A stretch of DNA of 64,000 nucleotides from CAZJHD01 sp964545855. GTDB taxonomy: Bacteria; Planctomycetota; UBA1135; JACQFD01. Position numbers and translations under genes: made by a program. Shown piece by piece: positions 57,464-64,000 of the stretch. The notes under the pieces are model-generated. The model had not been told where the DNA came from and ran no database searches. It was given only the letters and a program-made list of their open reading frames with translations. The stretch covers positions 1-64,000 of the forward strand of contig CAZJHD010000002.1 in the NCBI GenBank assembly GCA_964545855.1. The letters run 5' to 3'. Numbering within the stretch: position 1 is the stretch's first letter; every line of letters starts with the position of its first letter.

Positions 57464-58396
57464 GTGGATCTCCCCGCCTACACGACCGAGCCCCTCGGGG
57501 GCCGTCCTCCGCTGCGCCGCGGAAAGGTGCGCGACCTCTGGGACTGGGGCGACGCGCTCCTCCTCGTCGCGAGTGATCGCATCTCGGCCTTCGACGTCGT
57601 CCTGGGAGAACCCGTGCCGGGGAAGGGCGTGGTCCTCTCGGCGCTCACGGAGTTCTGGCTCGGCCGCACGCGGGAGATCGTCCCGAACCATCGCATCACG
57701 ACGCGGCCCGCCGAGATCCCTGGGCTCACGCCCGCCGAGCGGACGCGTCTCCAGGGACGCGCGATGCTCTGCCGGAAGGCGCGGCCCTATCCCGTCGAGT
57801 TCGTGGTGCGCGGCTGGCTCTCCGGCTCCGGCTGGAAGGACTACCGCGAGAGCGGATCGATCTGCGGGATCGCGCTCCCGAGCGGCCTGAAGGAGTCGGA
57901 TCGGCTCCCGGAGCCGATCCTCACGCCGACCACGAAGGAGGAGGCGGGGCACGACCGGCCGATCCCCTTCGCCGAAGTGGAGCGCCTCCTCGGCCGCGAC
58001 ACGGCGCGCGCCGTGCGAACGCTCGCCCTCGACGTCTACCGCTTCGCCGTCGAGCTCGCCGCGTCCCGCGGGATCCTCCTCGCCGACACGAAGTTCGAGT
58101 TCGGCGAGGTGGACGGCGCCATCACGCTCATCGACGAGGTCCTGACGCCGGACTCCTCGCGCTTCTGGCCGGCGGAATCGTGGAAGCCGGGCGGTCCGCA
58201 GCCCTCCTTCGACAAGCAGTTCGTGCGCGACTGGCTCACGTCGACCGGCTGGGGGAAGACGCCGCCGGCGCCGTCGCTCCCCGCCGACGTGATCGCGCGC
58301 ACGGCGGAGAAGTACGCCGAGATCTGCCGCCGCCTCACGGGGGAGAGCCCCGAGGCCTATCACGAACGCTGCGGCGCTCCCGCGACCTCGCGCTGA
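57464..58396 (+). CDS. purC: Phosphoribosylaminoimidazole-succinocarboxamide synthase (SAICAR synthetase)
   Basis: 310 aa, GTG start. ATP-dependent ligation of aspartate to CAIR in purine synthesis. Marks: LRRGKVRDLWDWGDALLLVA, SDRISAFDVVLGEPVPGKG, PVEFVVRGWLSGSGWKDY, GLKESDRLPEPILTPTTKEE, GILLADTKFEFGEVDG and LTPDSSRFWPAESW. The ~300-aa length and YRESGSICGI loop fit the longer (eukaryote/Bacteroidota-like) PurC group. It diverges from the HEAT gene. purM lies 40 kb away on the same strand. Confidence 0.96.
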   Translation: MDLPAYTTEPLGGRPPLRRGKVRDLWDWGDALLLVASDRISAFDVVLGEPVPGKGVVLSALTEFWLGRTREIVPNHRITTRPAEIPGLTPAERTRLQGRAMLCRKARPYPVEFVVRGWLSGSGWKDYRESGSICGIALPSGLKESDRLPEPILTPTTKEEAGHDRPIPFAEVERLLGRDTARAVRTLALDVYRFAVELAASRGILLADTKFEFGEVDGAITLIDEVLTPDSSRFWPAESWKPGGPQPSFDKQFVRDWLTSTGWGKTPPAPSLPADVIARTAEKYAEICRRLTGESPEAYHERCGAPATSR

Positions 58397-58498
58397 CGCC
58401 GCACGCGAGGAGCGCGGCGGCTCCCTCGGCCGCGCCGTCCGCCCCTCGCTCCTCCGCATCCGATTCCCGACCCCCGACCCCGAGAACACCGCCCCTCG

Positions 58499-59581
58499 AT
58501 GCACATCCCCACCGTCGCCTGGGAGGGAGACCTCCCGGGGACCCTCGTCGCCCTCGACCAGACGCGCCTTCCCCGCGACGCCGTCGCGCTCCGACTGCGA
58601 ACGGTCGAGGAGGTCTACGACGCGATCCTCCGCCTCGTGATCCGCGGCGCGCCGGCGATCGGCGTCGGCGGCGGCTACGGCGTCGTGATCGGCCTGCAGG
58701 GCCTCGCGACACGGACGCCGGGCGCCGATGCGATCCGGGAGCTCGTCTCCGAGACCGACCGCGTGGCGGCGTACCTGAAGAGTTCGCGGCCCACGGCCGT
58801 GAACCTCTCCTGGGCCGTCGACCGGGTGGCCGACGTCGTGCGCACGCGCGCCGCGAAGGGAGCGACCGTGCGCGAGGCCGTGGCGGCCGGCCTCGAGGCG
58901 GCCCGCGCCCTCGAGGCCGACGACCGCGATCGCTGCGCCCGCATGGGCGAGCACGGCGCCGCGCTGCTGAAGGACGGCGACGTCGTCTACACGCACTGCA
59001 ACGCGGGCGCGCTCGCCACCGCCGGGATCGGAACGGCGCTCGGCGTCGTCTACACCGCCCACAAGCAGGGCAAGAGGGTGAGCGTCTTCGCCGACGAGAC
59101 CCGTCCCCTCCTGCAGGGAGCGCGGCTCACGGCCTGGGAGCTCCAGCGCGAGGGAGTCCCCGTGACCGTCGTGTCCGACGGCATGGCGGCGAGCGTGATG
59201 CGGAGCCAGAGAGTCTCCGCCGTCGTCGTCGGCGCCGATCGCATCGCGCGGAACGGAGACACGGCGAACAAGATCGGGACCTGCAGTCTCGCCATCGTCG
59301 CGAAGCACTTCGGCGTCCCCTTCTGGGTCGTCGCGCCGCTCTCGACCTTCGACCGCGGGATCGCCGACGGCTCGGGCATCCCCATCGAGATGCGCTCCTC
59401 CGAGGAGCTGACGGAGATGGCCGGCGTGCGCGTCGCGCCCGAGGGCGTCGGCGCCTTCAATCCGGCCTTCGACGTCACGCCCGCGGCGCTGATCGCCGGA
59501 ATCGTGACGGAGGTCGGAATCGCCTCACCTCCGACACCGGAAACGGTCGATGCTCTCTTCCGGAAGGGAGAGGGCGCATGA
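58499..59581 (+). CDS. mtnA: Methylthioribose-1-phosphate isomerase
   Basis: 360 aa of the eIF2B-alpha-like sugar-phosphate isomerase family, converting MTR-1-P to methylthioribulose-1-P in methionine salvage. Marks: LRLVIRGAPAIGVGGGYGVV, RPTAVNLSWAVDR, the catalytic-Cys region YTHCNAGALATAG, FADETRPLLQGARLT, and the catalytic-Asp region VVGADRIARNGDTANKIGT. Length is normal. The stop overlaps the next start (ATGA). No other mtn gene is in the window; MtnA also has ribose-1-phosphate-like side activities in some bacteria. Confidence 0.95.
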   Translation: MHIPTVAWEGDLPGTLVALDQTRLPRDAVALRLRTVEEVYDAILRLVIRGAPAIGVGGGYGVVIGLQGLATRTPGADAIRELVSETDRVAAYLKSSRPTAVNLSWAVDRVADVVRTRAAKGATVREAVAAGLEAARALEADDRDRCARMGEHGAALLKDGDVVYTHCNAGALATAGIGTALGVVYTAHKQGKRVSVFADETRPLLQGARLTAWELQREGVPVTVVSDGMAASVMRSQRVSAVVVGADRIARNGDTANKIGTCSLAIVAKHFGVPFWVVAPLSTFDRGIADGSGIPIEMRSSEELTEMAGVRVAPEGVGAFNPAFDVTPAALIAGIVTEVGIASPPTPETVDALFRKGEGA

Positions 59582-59838
59582 ACGAGCAGAGAAAGGCGAC
59601 GAACAAGAAGCGCGGGAAGACGGTGAAGGCGAGCACCTCGTGGGGCGCGCCCGTGGCGCTCGGCGCGCTGGACGCGACGCCGCAGAAGCCCGACCAGATG
59701 TCGCCGGACGTGGTCGAGTTCATCAAGGCGATGGACGACTACCGGACCAAGAACGGCCGTCCGTTCCCGTCGTGGTCCGAGGTCCTCGCGATCCTGACGG
59801 CGCTCGGATACCGGAAGATCGCGGCGCCCGCGCACTGA
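59578..59838 (+). CDS. Small protein coupled to mtnA, SWSEVL family
   Basis: 86 aa. A basic disordered N-terminus (NEQRKATNKKRGKTVKAS) is followed by a helical domain, SPDVVEFIKAMDDYRTKNGR then FPSWSEVLAILTALGYRKIA. FI-x-AM-x-Y...RPFPSWSEVL is a pattern I associate with small uncharacterised planctomycete proteins. The ATG overlaps the mtnA stop (ATGA), so translation depends on mtnA. The domain looks like a short helix-turn-helix-like bundle; its function is unknown. Confidence 0.75.
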   Translation: MNEQRKATNKKRGKTVKASTSWGAPVALGALDATPQKPDQMSPDVVEFIKAMDDYRTKNGRPFPSWSEVLAILTALGYRKIAAPAH

Positions 59839-59850
59839 ACGGCGCCTCGC

Positions 59851-59876
59851 GGCAGCGCCCGCCCCGCGGGGCTGCC
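59851..59876 (+). terminator. Weak hairpin after the mtnA unit
   Basis: GGCAGC-g-CCC and GGG-GCTGCC pair around a 7-nt loop, with one bulged G. It lies 13 nt after the small-gene stop. No U-run. Terminator by position only. Confidence 0.4.
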
Positions 59877-59891
59877 CGGCACGGGGATCGC

Positions 59892-59920
59892 TTGACGCGG
59901 GGTCGGGTCCGGGCCACAAC
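59892..59920 (+). promoter_or_regulatory. Candidate promoter for the DUF1573-cytochrome unit
   Basis: TTGACG (59892-59897), a 17-bp spacer and CACAAC (59915-59920). The ATG at 59937 follows 16 nt later, implying a very short leader. A fair -35, a weak -10. Confidence 0.45.
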
Positions 59921-59936
59921 CGGACTCGACGCGACG

Positions 59937-61097
59937 ATGCGATCCCCTTCGAACTCCCCTGCCGGCCCGTGCCGCCGGCTCGGGCGCGCCCTCGCCGCGG
60001 CGGCGCTGCTCGGCCTCGCCGCGTGCCCCGTCGACTCGCCGGCCACGGACGCGACCGGCCGCCTGCCCTCGAAGCTCGTCTTCGAGCCGCTCGCCCAGGA
60101 GATGGGGCGCATCACGTGGCCCGGAGTGGGCGAGGTGGTCTTCCGCTTCCGGAACACCGGCGCGAAGCCGATCTCCGTGCTCGATCTGATGGCGAGCTGC
60201 TCCTGCAGCTTCTCGCGGCTCCGCATCGTCCAGGACGGCGCGACGGTCCGCGAAGGACGGCTGCCGGGAGAATCGATCGGCCCCCTTCTCGTCGTCCAAC
60301 CCGGCGAGCGGGGGGAGTTGGACTTCCGGCTCGAGACCCGCACGCTCGGCGGCGAGGTGAAGGAGAAGGTCAACTACGTCACGATCGTGACGGACGAGCA
60401 GGGCACCGAGCACCCCCGGGTGTTCGCTCGCGCACAGATCGACCGTGCGTTCGAGATCCAACCGGCGCAAGTGGTCTTCCCGACCATGGGCCGGAAGGAG
60501 TCGCGCAGCGAGGAGGCGAAGATCCTCGTCTACGACTTCCGCGTGCAGCCCCCCTACGACGCGCGCCTCGTCTCGGCGCCGCCCGGCGTCACCGCGGTGA
60601 TCGCGGAGTCGATCGAGAAGACGCGCGGCGTGATCGCCGTCCAGGTCGTCGCGGGCCCTGGGCTCGTCGGGGACCAGGTCTCCGGCGACGTCGTCCTCGA
60701 GGCGAATCTGAACGGCCGGAAGGAGATCCGAATCCCCGTGGTGGTGCCGATCGGCCCCGACGTGATCTGGAAGCCCTCCCTCTTCGACTTCCAGGTCGTC
60801 ACGCCGGAGACGCCCGCGCGCTCGGCTCCGCTCGTCGTGCGGCTCCTCGATCCCGCCCGGTCTCTCGCGCTCGGCAACGCGACGATCGAGGGAGAAGCGA
60901 AGGAGCGTCTGCGCGTGGAGCGTCAGGAGCCGGTCGACGGCTCGGAGGTGGTGCTCGTCCTCGTCGCGGACCGCGGACTTCCGGAGGCGACCGCCAGCGG
61001 GATCCACGGGCTCGTGCGCATCGCGACCGGGCTCGAGGACTTCCCCGAGTTGCGCATCCCGTACCGGGCCTACACTCGCACGCTTCCGAAGCGATGA
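59937..61097 (+). CDS. DUF1573-domain lipoprotein
   Basis: 386 aa. Signal ending in LLGLAAC (lipobox). The DUF1573 immunoglobulin-like domain follows: GRITWPGVGEVVFRFRNTGA, then ISVLDLMASCSCSFSRLR, where the paired cysteines of the CSC motif are typical, and VQPGERGELDFRLETRTLGG. A second beta-sandwich region (residues ~170-386; VQVVAGPGLVGDQVSGDVVL) follows. DUF1573 proteins are common beside cytochromes and sulfatases in Planctomycetota; their role is unknown. The stop overlaps the multihaem cytochrome gene (ATGA), so the two products probably work together. Confidence 0.85.
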   Translation: MRSPSNSPAGPCRRLGRALAAAALLGLAACPVDSPATDATGRLPSKLVFEPLAQEMGRITWPGVGEVVFRFRNTGAKPISVLDLMASCSCSFSRLRIVQDGATVREGRLPGESIGPLLVVQPGERGELDFRLETRTLGGEVKEKVNYVTIVTDEQGTEHPRVFARAQIDRAFEIQPAQVVFPTMGRKESRSEEAKILVYDFRVQPPYDARLVSAPPGVTAVIAESIEKTRGVIAVQVVAGPGLVGDQVSGDVVLEANLNGRKEIRIPVVVPIGPDVIWKPSLFDFQVVTPETPARSAPLVVRLLDPARSLALGNATIEGEAKERLRVERQEPVDGSEVVLVLVADRGLPEATASGIHGLVRIATGLEDFPELRIPYRAYTRTLPKR

Positions 61098-62527
61098 AAC
61101 TGCCGGACCCTCCTCGCCGCCTGCGCGCCGCCTGCGCCGCCCTCGCCTTCGCCGGTCTCGCCCTGCCGCTCCTCGCCGGCGCCGCCGACGACGGCCGTGC
61201 CGCGAGCGCGCCGGCGAGCCGCGTGCGGCCCGGCGCCGACACGCCGGCCGTTCGCCTGCTCCTCGTGGGGGCGCTGCGCGGCACCCTCGAGCCCTGTGGC
61301 TGCGCCGGGGGACAGCTCGGAGGTCTCGCGCGGATCAAGACGCGCCTCGACATCGAGATGCAGCGCGATCCCGGCGCCGTCACGATCCTGGCCGGCGGTC
61401 TCGCGCGCGGAGGCTCCGAGGTCGAGACGATTCGCGGCGAGATCGCCGCGAGCGCGCTGCTGCACGTGCCCGTCGCGGCCGTGGGCCTCGGGGACGAGGA
61501 CCTCGCGAGCGGCGCGGAGGCGACCCAGCTCCGCGCGCAGCTGATGAAGAACATCCCCATGCCGGAGCGGCCGACGGTCGTGCACGCGCACGTGGTGACG
61601 AATCGCGAGGCGACGGAGCCCGTCGTCGCGCGGGCGCGGATCGACGCGCGCGGAGTGGACGGCGCTCCCTGCACCGTGAGCGTCCTCTCGCTCGCCGGCC
61701 GCCGCGCCGGGAACGGCGCCGAGGAGATCGGCGCGGCCGACCTCGCCGCCGCGCGCAAGGCGCTCGAGGGCGCTCCCGCCGACGGACTCTGCATCGCCGT
61801 GGTGCATGCGACGCGCGAGACGGTGCGCCGCGTGGCCGACGCCCTCCCCGAGATCGACGTCGTCGTGGCGGCGCTCGGAACGGGCTCGCCCGACGAGACG
61901 GCCGAGTCCCGAGGAGGCACGGTCCTCCTCCACCCCGGCGAGAAGGGACGGCACGTGGTGGACCTCGTCGTGGCGCGCCGTGGCGGACGCACGGAGGTCG
62001 TGTCGCAGCGGGCGCTCCTCGTGGAGTCGTCCCTCCCTCCCGACGAGTCGGTCCACGGAGTCGTCGAGAGCTACCGGGAGCGGCTGCGCGACGCCGACGT
62101 GATCGCGCGCCTCGCGGGCACGCTCCCCCGTCCGGGAAGCGGCTACGCCGGGAGCGAGACCTGCAAGACCTGCCACCCGCAGGCCTACCAGATCTGGAAG
62201 AAGAGCAAGCACTCCCACGGAGTCGAGTCGCTCCTCCCGCGCAACGGCCAGCACGATCCCGACTGTCTGAAGTGCCACGCCGTCGGCTGGTACAACGACG
62301 AGGCGGCGGGCTTCGCGACGGGCTACATGGGAGAGCCCACGGGACGACTCGCCTACGTCGGCTGCGAGAGCTGCCACGGCCCGGCGCGCGACCACACGAA
62401 GAACCCGCTCGCGTCGAAGCCGGTGAAGGACGTGGACTGCCGCAAGTGCCACGACGCCGAGAACTCGCCCCTGTTCGACCGCGAGGTCTACTGGAACGAG
62501 AAGAAGGTGAAGCACGGGAGGCTCTGA
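61094..62527 (+). CDS. Tetrahaem cytochrome c554-like protein with metallophosphatase-like N-domain
   Basis: 477 aa with a signal peptide. Residues about 50-340 resemble the calcineurin-like/5'-nucleotidase fold (LLLVGALRGTLEPCGCAGGQ then LGGLARIKTRL), but the opening metal-binding Asp is replaced (VGALRG), so phosphatase activity is doubtful. The C-terminal ~120 residues hold four haem-binding CxxCH motifs (CKTCH, CLKCH, CESCH, CRKCH) with extra histidines and the c554 start GYAGSETCKTCHPQAYQIW. Periplasmic electron transfer is expected; the terminal partner is unknown. Co-translated with the DUF1573 gene. Confidence 0.87.
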   Translation: MKLPDPPRRLRAACAALAFAGLALPLLAGAADDGRAASAPASRVRPGADTPAVRLLLVGALRGTLEPCGCAGGQLGGLARIKTRLDIEMQRDPGAVTILAGGLARGGSEVETIRGEIAASALLHVPVAAVGLGDEDLASGAEATQLRAQLMKNIPMPERPTVVHAHVVTNREATEPVVARARIDARGVDGAPCTVSVLSLAGRRAGNGAEEIGAADLAAARKALEGAPADGLCIAVVHATRETVRRVADALPEIDVVVAALGTGSPDETAESRGGTVLLHPGEKGRHVVDLVVARRGGRTEVVSQRALLVESSLPPDESVHGVVESYRERLRDADVIARLAGTLPRPGSGYAGSETCKTCHPQAYQIWKKSKHSHGVESLLPRNGQHDPDCLKCHAVGWYNDEAAGFATGYMGEPTGRLAYVGCESCHGPARDHTKNPLASKPVKDVDCRKCHDAENSPLFDREVYWNEKKVKHGRL

Positions 62528-62552
62528 GGGACGCCTCGCGTGCGCGGGCGAC

Positions 62553-63827
62553 TCAGCCTCGAACGCGCACCCGGAACCAGCGGCGCTTCCCGACGCGCAC
62601 GACGGAGCCGTCTCGGAGCCAGTGGACCGCGCGGGGATCCGACGCCGCCTCTCCGTCGATCTCGACGGCCTTCTGCGCCATGAGCTGACGCGCCGAGGAG
62701 GTGCTCTCCCCGGTCCACAGCGCGAGCACGCCCGCCAGGTTGCCGAAGCCGACGCGTCCGGCGTCGAGCGCGGAGAGATCGGCTCGGAGCGCGTCGCTCG
62801 CGAGATCGAGGCTCCCGCCGCTGCGCGCGATCTCCACCTCCGGGATCTCCTCGGGGATCTCGCCCCGGGCGAACTGCGACGCGAAGTCCTCCGCCTCCTG
62901 CTGGGCGGCCGCCGAGCCGTGGATCGTGGCGACGAGAGCCTTCGCGAGCCGCACCTTGGCGTCGCGGGGATGGGCGCCCTCGGCGAGCAGCGCGTCGATC
63001 TCCGCTGGCGCGACGCGCGTGACGGACGTGAACCAGGCACGCATCTGGGCGTCGGGGATCGACATCGTCTTCCCGAAGATCTCCTTCGCCGAGAAGGCGA
63101 GGCCGATGTGGTTCCCGTAGGTCTTCGACATCTTGCGGCCGTCGAGACCCTCGAGCAGCGGCACGGTGATGCAGACCTGCGGCGCCTGCCCCTCCTCCTG
63201 CTGGAGCTGGCGTCCCTGCATCAGGTTGAAGAGCTGGTCCGTTCCGCCGAGCTCGACGTCGGCATGCACCATGACGGAGTCCCAGCCCTGCATGAGCGGA
63301 TAGAGGAGCTCGTGGAGGTGGATCGCCCGCCCGGCCTTCATGCGCTCCTGGAAGTTGTCGCGCTCGACCATGCGCGCGACGGTGCCTCGGCCCAGGAGAC
63401 GCAGGGTGTCGGCGAAGCCCATGGCGCGGAACCAGGTGCCGTTGCGCACGATCTCCGCCTCGTCGACGTCGAGGATCTTCCCGATCTGCGTCAGGTAGCC
63501 CTTCACGTTCTCGTCGATCTGCTCCTGGGTGAGCGGCGGTCGGGTCTGATCCCGTCCCGTGGGATCGCCCACCATCGCCGTGCCGTCGCCGAGGATCAGC
63601 ACGGCCCGATGTCCGAGCTCCTGGAAGTCGCGGAGCTTCCGGATCACGACCGAGTGACCGAAGTGGACGTCCCGGAACGTGGGATCGATCCCGAGCTTCA
63701 CGCGGAGCGGCTCGCCCGTCGCCCGCGAGCGCTCGAGCCGCTCCGCGAGCTCCTCTTCGCGGAGCGTGTCGACGACGCCGCGGCGGAGGCGCGCGAGCTG
63801 TTCGGAGACCTCGGGGAAGCGGGCCAC
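62553..63827 (-). CDS. tyrS: Tyrosyl-tRNA synthetase
   Basis: 424 aa, GTG start. Class I synthetase. The first ATP motif is HFGH (VHFGHSVVIRKL) and the second is KMSKT (LDGRKMSKTYGNHIGL); the tyrosine pocket is ELGGTDQLFNLMQGR with YPLMQGWDSV before it. A C-terminal S4 RNA-binding domain closes the protein (SARQLMAQKAVEIDG, VRVGKRRWFRV). GRDQTRPPLTQEQIDENVKG identifies the shorter TyrRS type 2 group. It stands 13 nt downstream of the fragmentary HEAT-like gene on the same strand and converges on the cytochrome gene. Confidence 0.95.
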   Translation of the reverse strand: MARFPEVSEQLARLRRGVVDTLREEELAERLERSRATGEPLRVKLGIDPTFRDVHFGHSVVIRKLRDFQELGHRAVLILGDGTAMVGDPTGRDQTRPPLTQEQIDENVKGYLTQIGKILDVDEAEIVRNGTWFRAMGFADTLRLLGRGTVARMVERDNFQERMKAGRAIHLHELLYPLMQGWDSVMVHADVELGGTDQLFNLMQGRQLQQEEGQAPQVCITVPLLEGLDGRKMSKTYGNHIGLAFSAKEIFGKTMSIPDAQMRAWFTSVTRVAPAEIDALLAEGAHPRDAKVRLAKALVATIHGSAAAQQEAEDFASQFARGEIPEEIPEVEIARSGGSLDLASDALRADLSALDAGRVGFGNLAGVLALWTGESTSSARQLMAQKAVEIDGEAASDPRAVHWLRDGSVVRVGKRRWFRVRVRG

Positions 63828-63840
63828 GGTCGGGCTGCTC

Positions 63841-64000
63841 CTACCGCCTCGATGCCCAGGCGAGCCAGGCCGACGGATCGAGACCGCGCGAGCGGTCGCC
63901 CGTGAGCTGGCGGAGCGCCGCCACGATGGCGCGCGAGCGGAGCGGCGGAAGAGGACGTGCGTCCGCGCCGGCCGGAGGCAGCAGCGCGCGCGCGAGCTTC
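63841..64000 (-). CDS. C-terminal fragment of a HEAT-like protein (runs off the window)
   Basis: The minus-strand frame ending at the stop 63841-63843 is open to the window edge and ends LRSRAIVAALRQLTGDRSRG then LDPSAWLAWASRR. The ALRxLTG...DPxAWxAW pattern is the common C-terminus of planctomycete HEAT-repeat proteins. Only the last 52 residues are visible, so the assignment is tentative. It probably shares a transcript with tyrS (13-nt gap). Confidence 0.6.
   Translation of the reverse strand, partial: KLARALLPPAGADARPLPPLRSRAIVAALRQLTGDRSRGLDPSAWLAWASRR

Noticed and set aside
1..64000. CRISPR array or cas genes
   Set aside because: No regularly spaced direct repeats of 25-40 bp and no Cas signatures seen. 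The short tandem repeats present are in-frame coding repeats or 15-bp units without spacers.

Overview
The window is 64 kb of very GC-rich (by eye close to 70 percent) bacterial chromosome, densely packed, with many 1-4 nt start/stop overlaps and frequent GTG/TTG starts. The gene content points to a member of the Planctomycetota or a close relative. The clues are many secreted or lipid-anchored HEAT/TPR-repeat proteins, a Tat-exported Gfo/Idh/MocA oxidoreductase, a DUF1573 lipoprotein paired with a tetraheme cytochrome-c554-like protein, a secreted beta-propeller protein, a small SWSEVL-type protein coupled to mtnA, stand-alone pseudopilin genes and an ECF sigma/anti-sigma pair. This assignment is inferred from gene content; no 16S or other rRNA is present.

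Layout. 0.2-6.4 kb: a pseudopilin gene diverges from a tight run thiL-tsaE-ECF sigma-anti-sigma-lipoprotein-TolC-like protein. 6.4-12 kb: dus, a HEAT lipoprotein, a second pseudopilin and a CCA-adding enzyme. 12-16 kb: minus-strand dxr-rseP-ubiA-like run. 16-21.6 kb: plus-strand Nudix-purM, an esterase-like exported protein and a membrane/spermidine-synthase-like fusion. 21.8-25 kb: a large exported HEAT protein divergent from an NtrC-like AAA+/Fis regulator that lacks the GAFTGA loop. 25-29.3 kb: sdhCAB followed by an inositol-monophosphatase-family gene. 30.8-33.6 kb: a 2.8 kb mobile element. 33.7-42 kb: Gfo/Idh oxidoreductase, ApbE, a split MacAB-type exporter with a SEC-C protein, and a minimal zincin. 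42-49 kb: a large secreted protein, a CvpA-like protein, ThiC, a cobalamin riboswitch upstream of a secreted beta-propeller, a Spo0B/ChpT-like protein and tRNA-Leu. 49.5-57 kb: minus-strand cell-envelope/aromatic run (HEAT, aroA, TPR/HEAT lipoprotein, galE, PBP4, IMPase family). 57.5-64 kb: purC, mtnA, a small coupled gene, DUF1573, cytochrome c554-like, tyrS and the end of a further HEAT-like gene.

The most unusual locus is the mobile element at 30775-33576. It has 18-bp imperfect terminal inverted repeats and an exact 8-bp direct repeat (CGTTGCGC) outside both ends. It contains an IS1-type single-ORF transposase whose stop codon lies inside one terminal repeat, plus passenger genes: a frameshifted DUF6941-like gene, two small translationally coupled ORFs and a winged-helix-like protein. 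It also contains a tRNA-like gene and several strong hairpins. Other notable signals are the cobalamin riboswitch whose only visible downstream gene is a beta-propeller of unknown function, and a sigma-54-like -24/-12 match in front of the HEAT gene that faces the GAFTGA-less AAA+ protein.

Housekeeping genes cover thiamine (thiL, thiC), purines (purM, purC), isoprenoids (dxr), aromatic amino acids (aroA), methionine salvage (mtnA), tRNA maturation (tsaE, dus, CCA enzyme, tyrS), respiration (sdhCAB) and the envelope (rseP, PBP4, galE). All readings are by eye; no similarity search or folding software was run.
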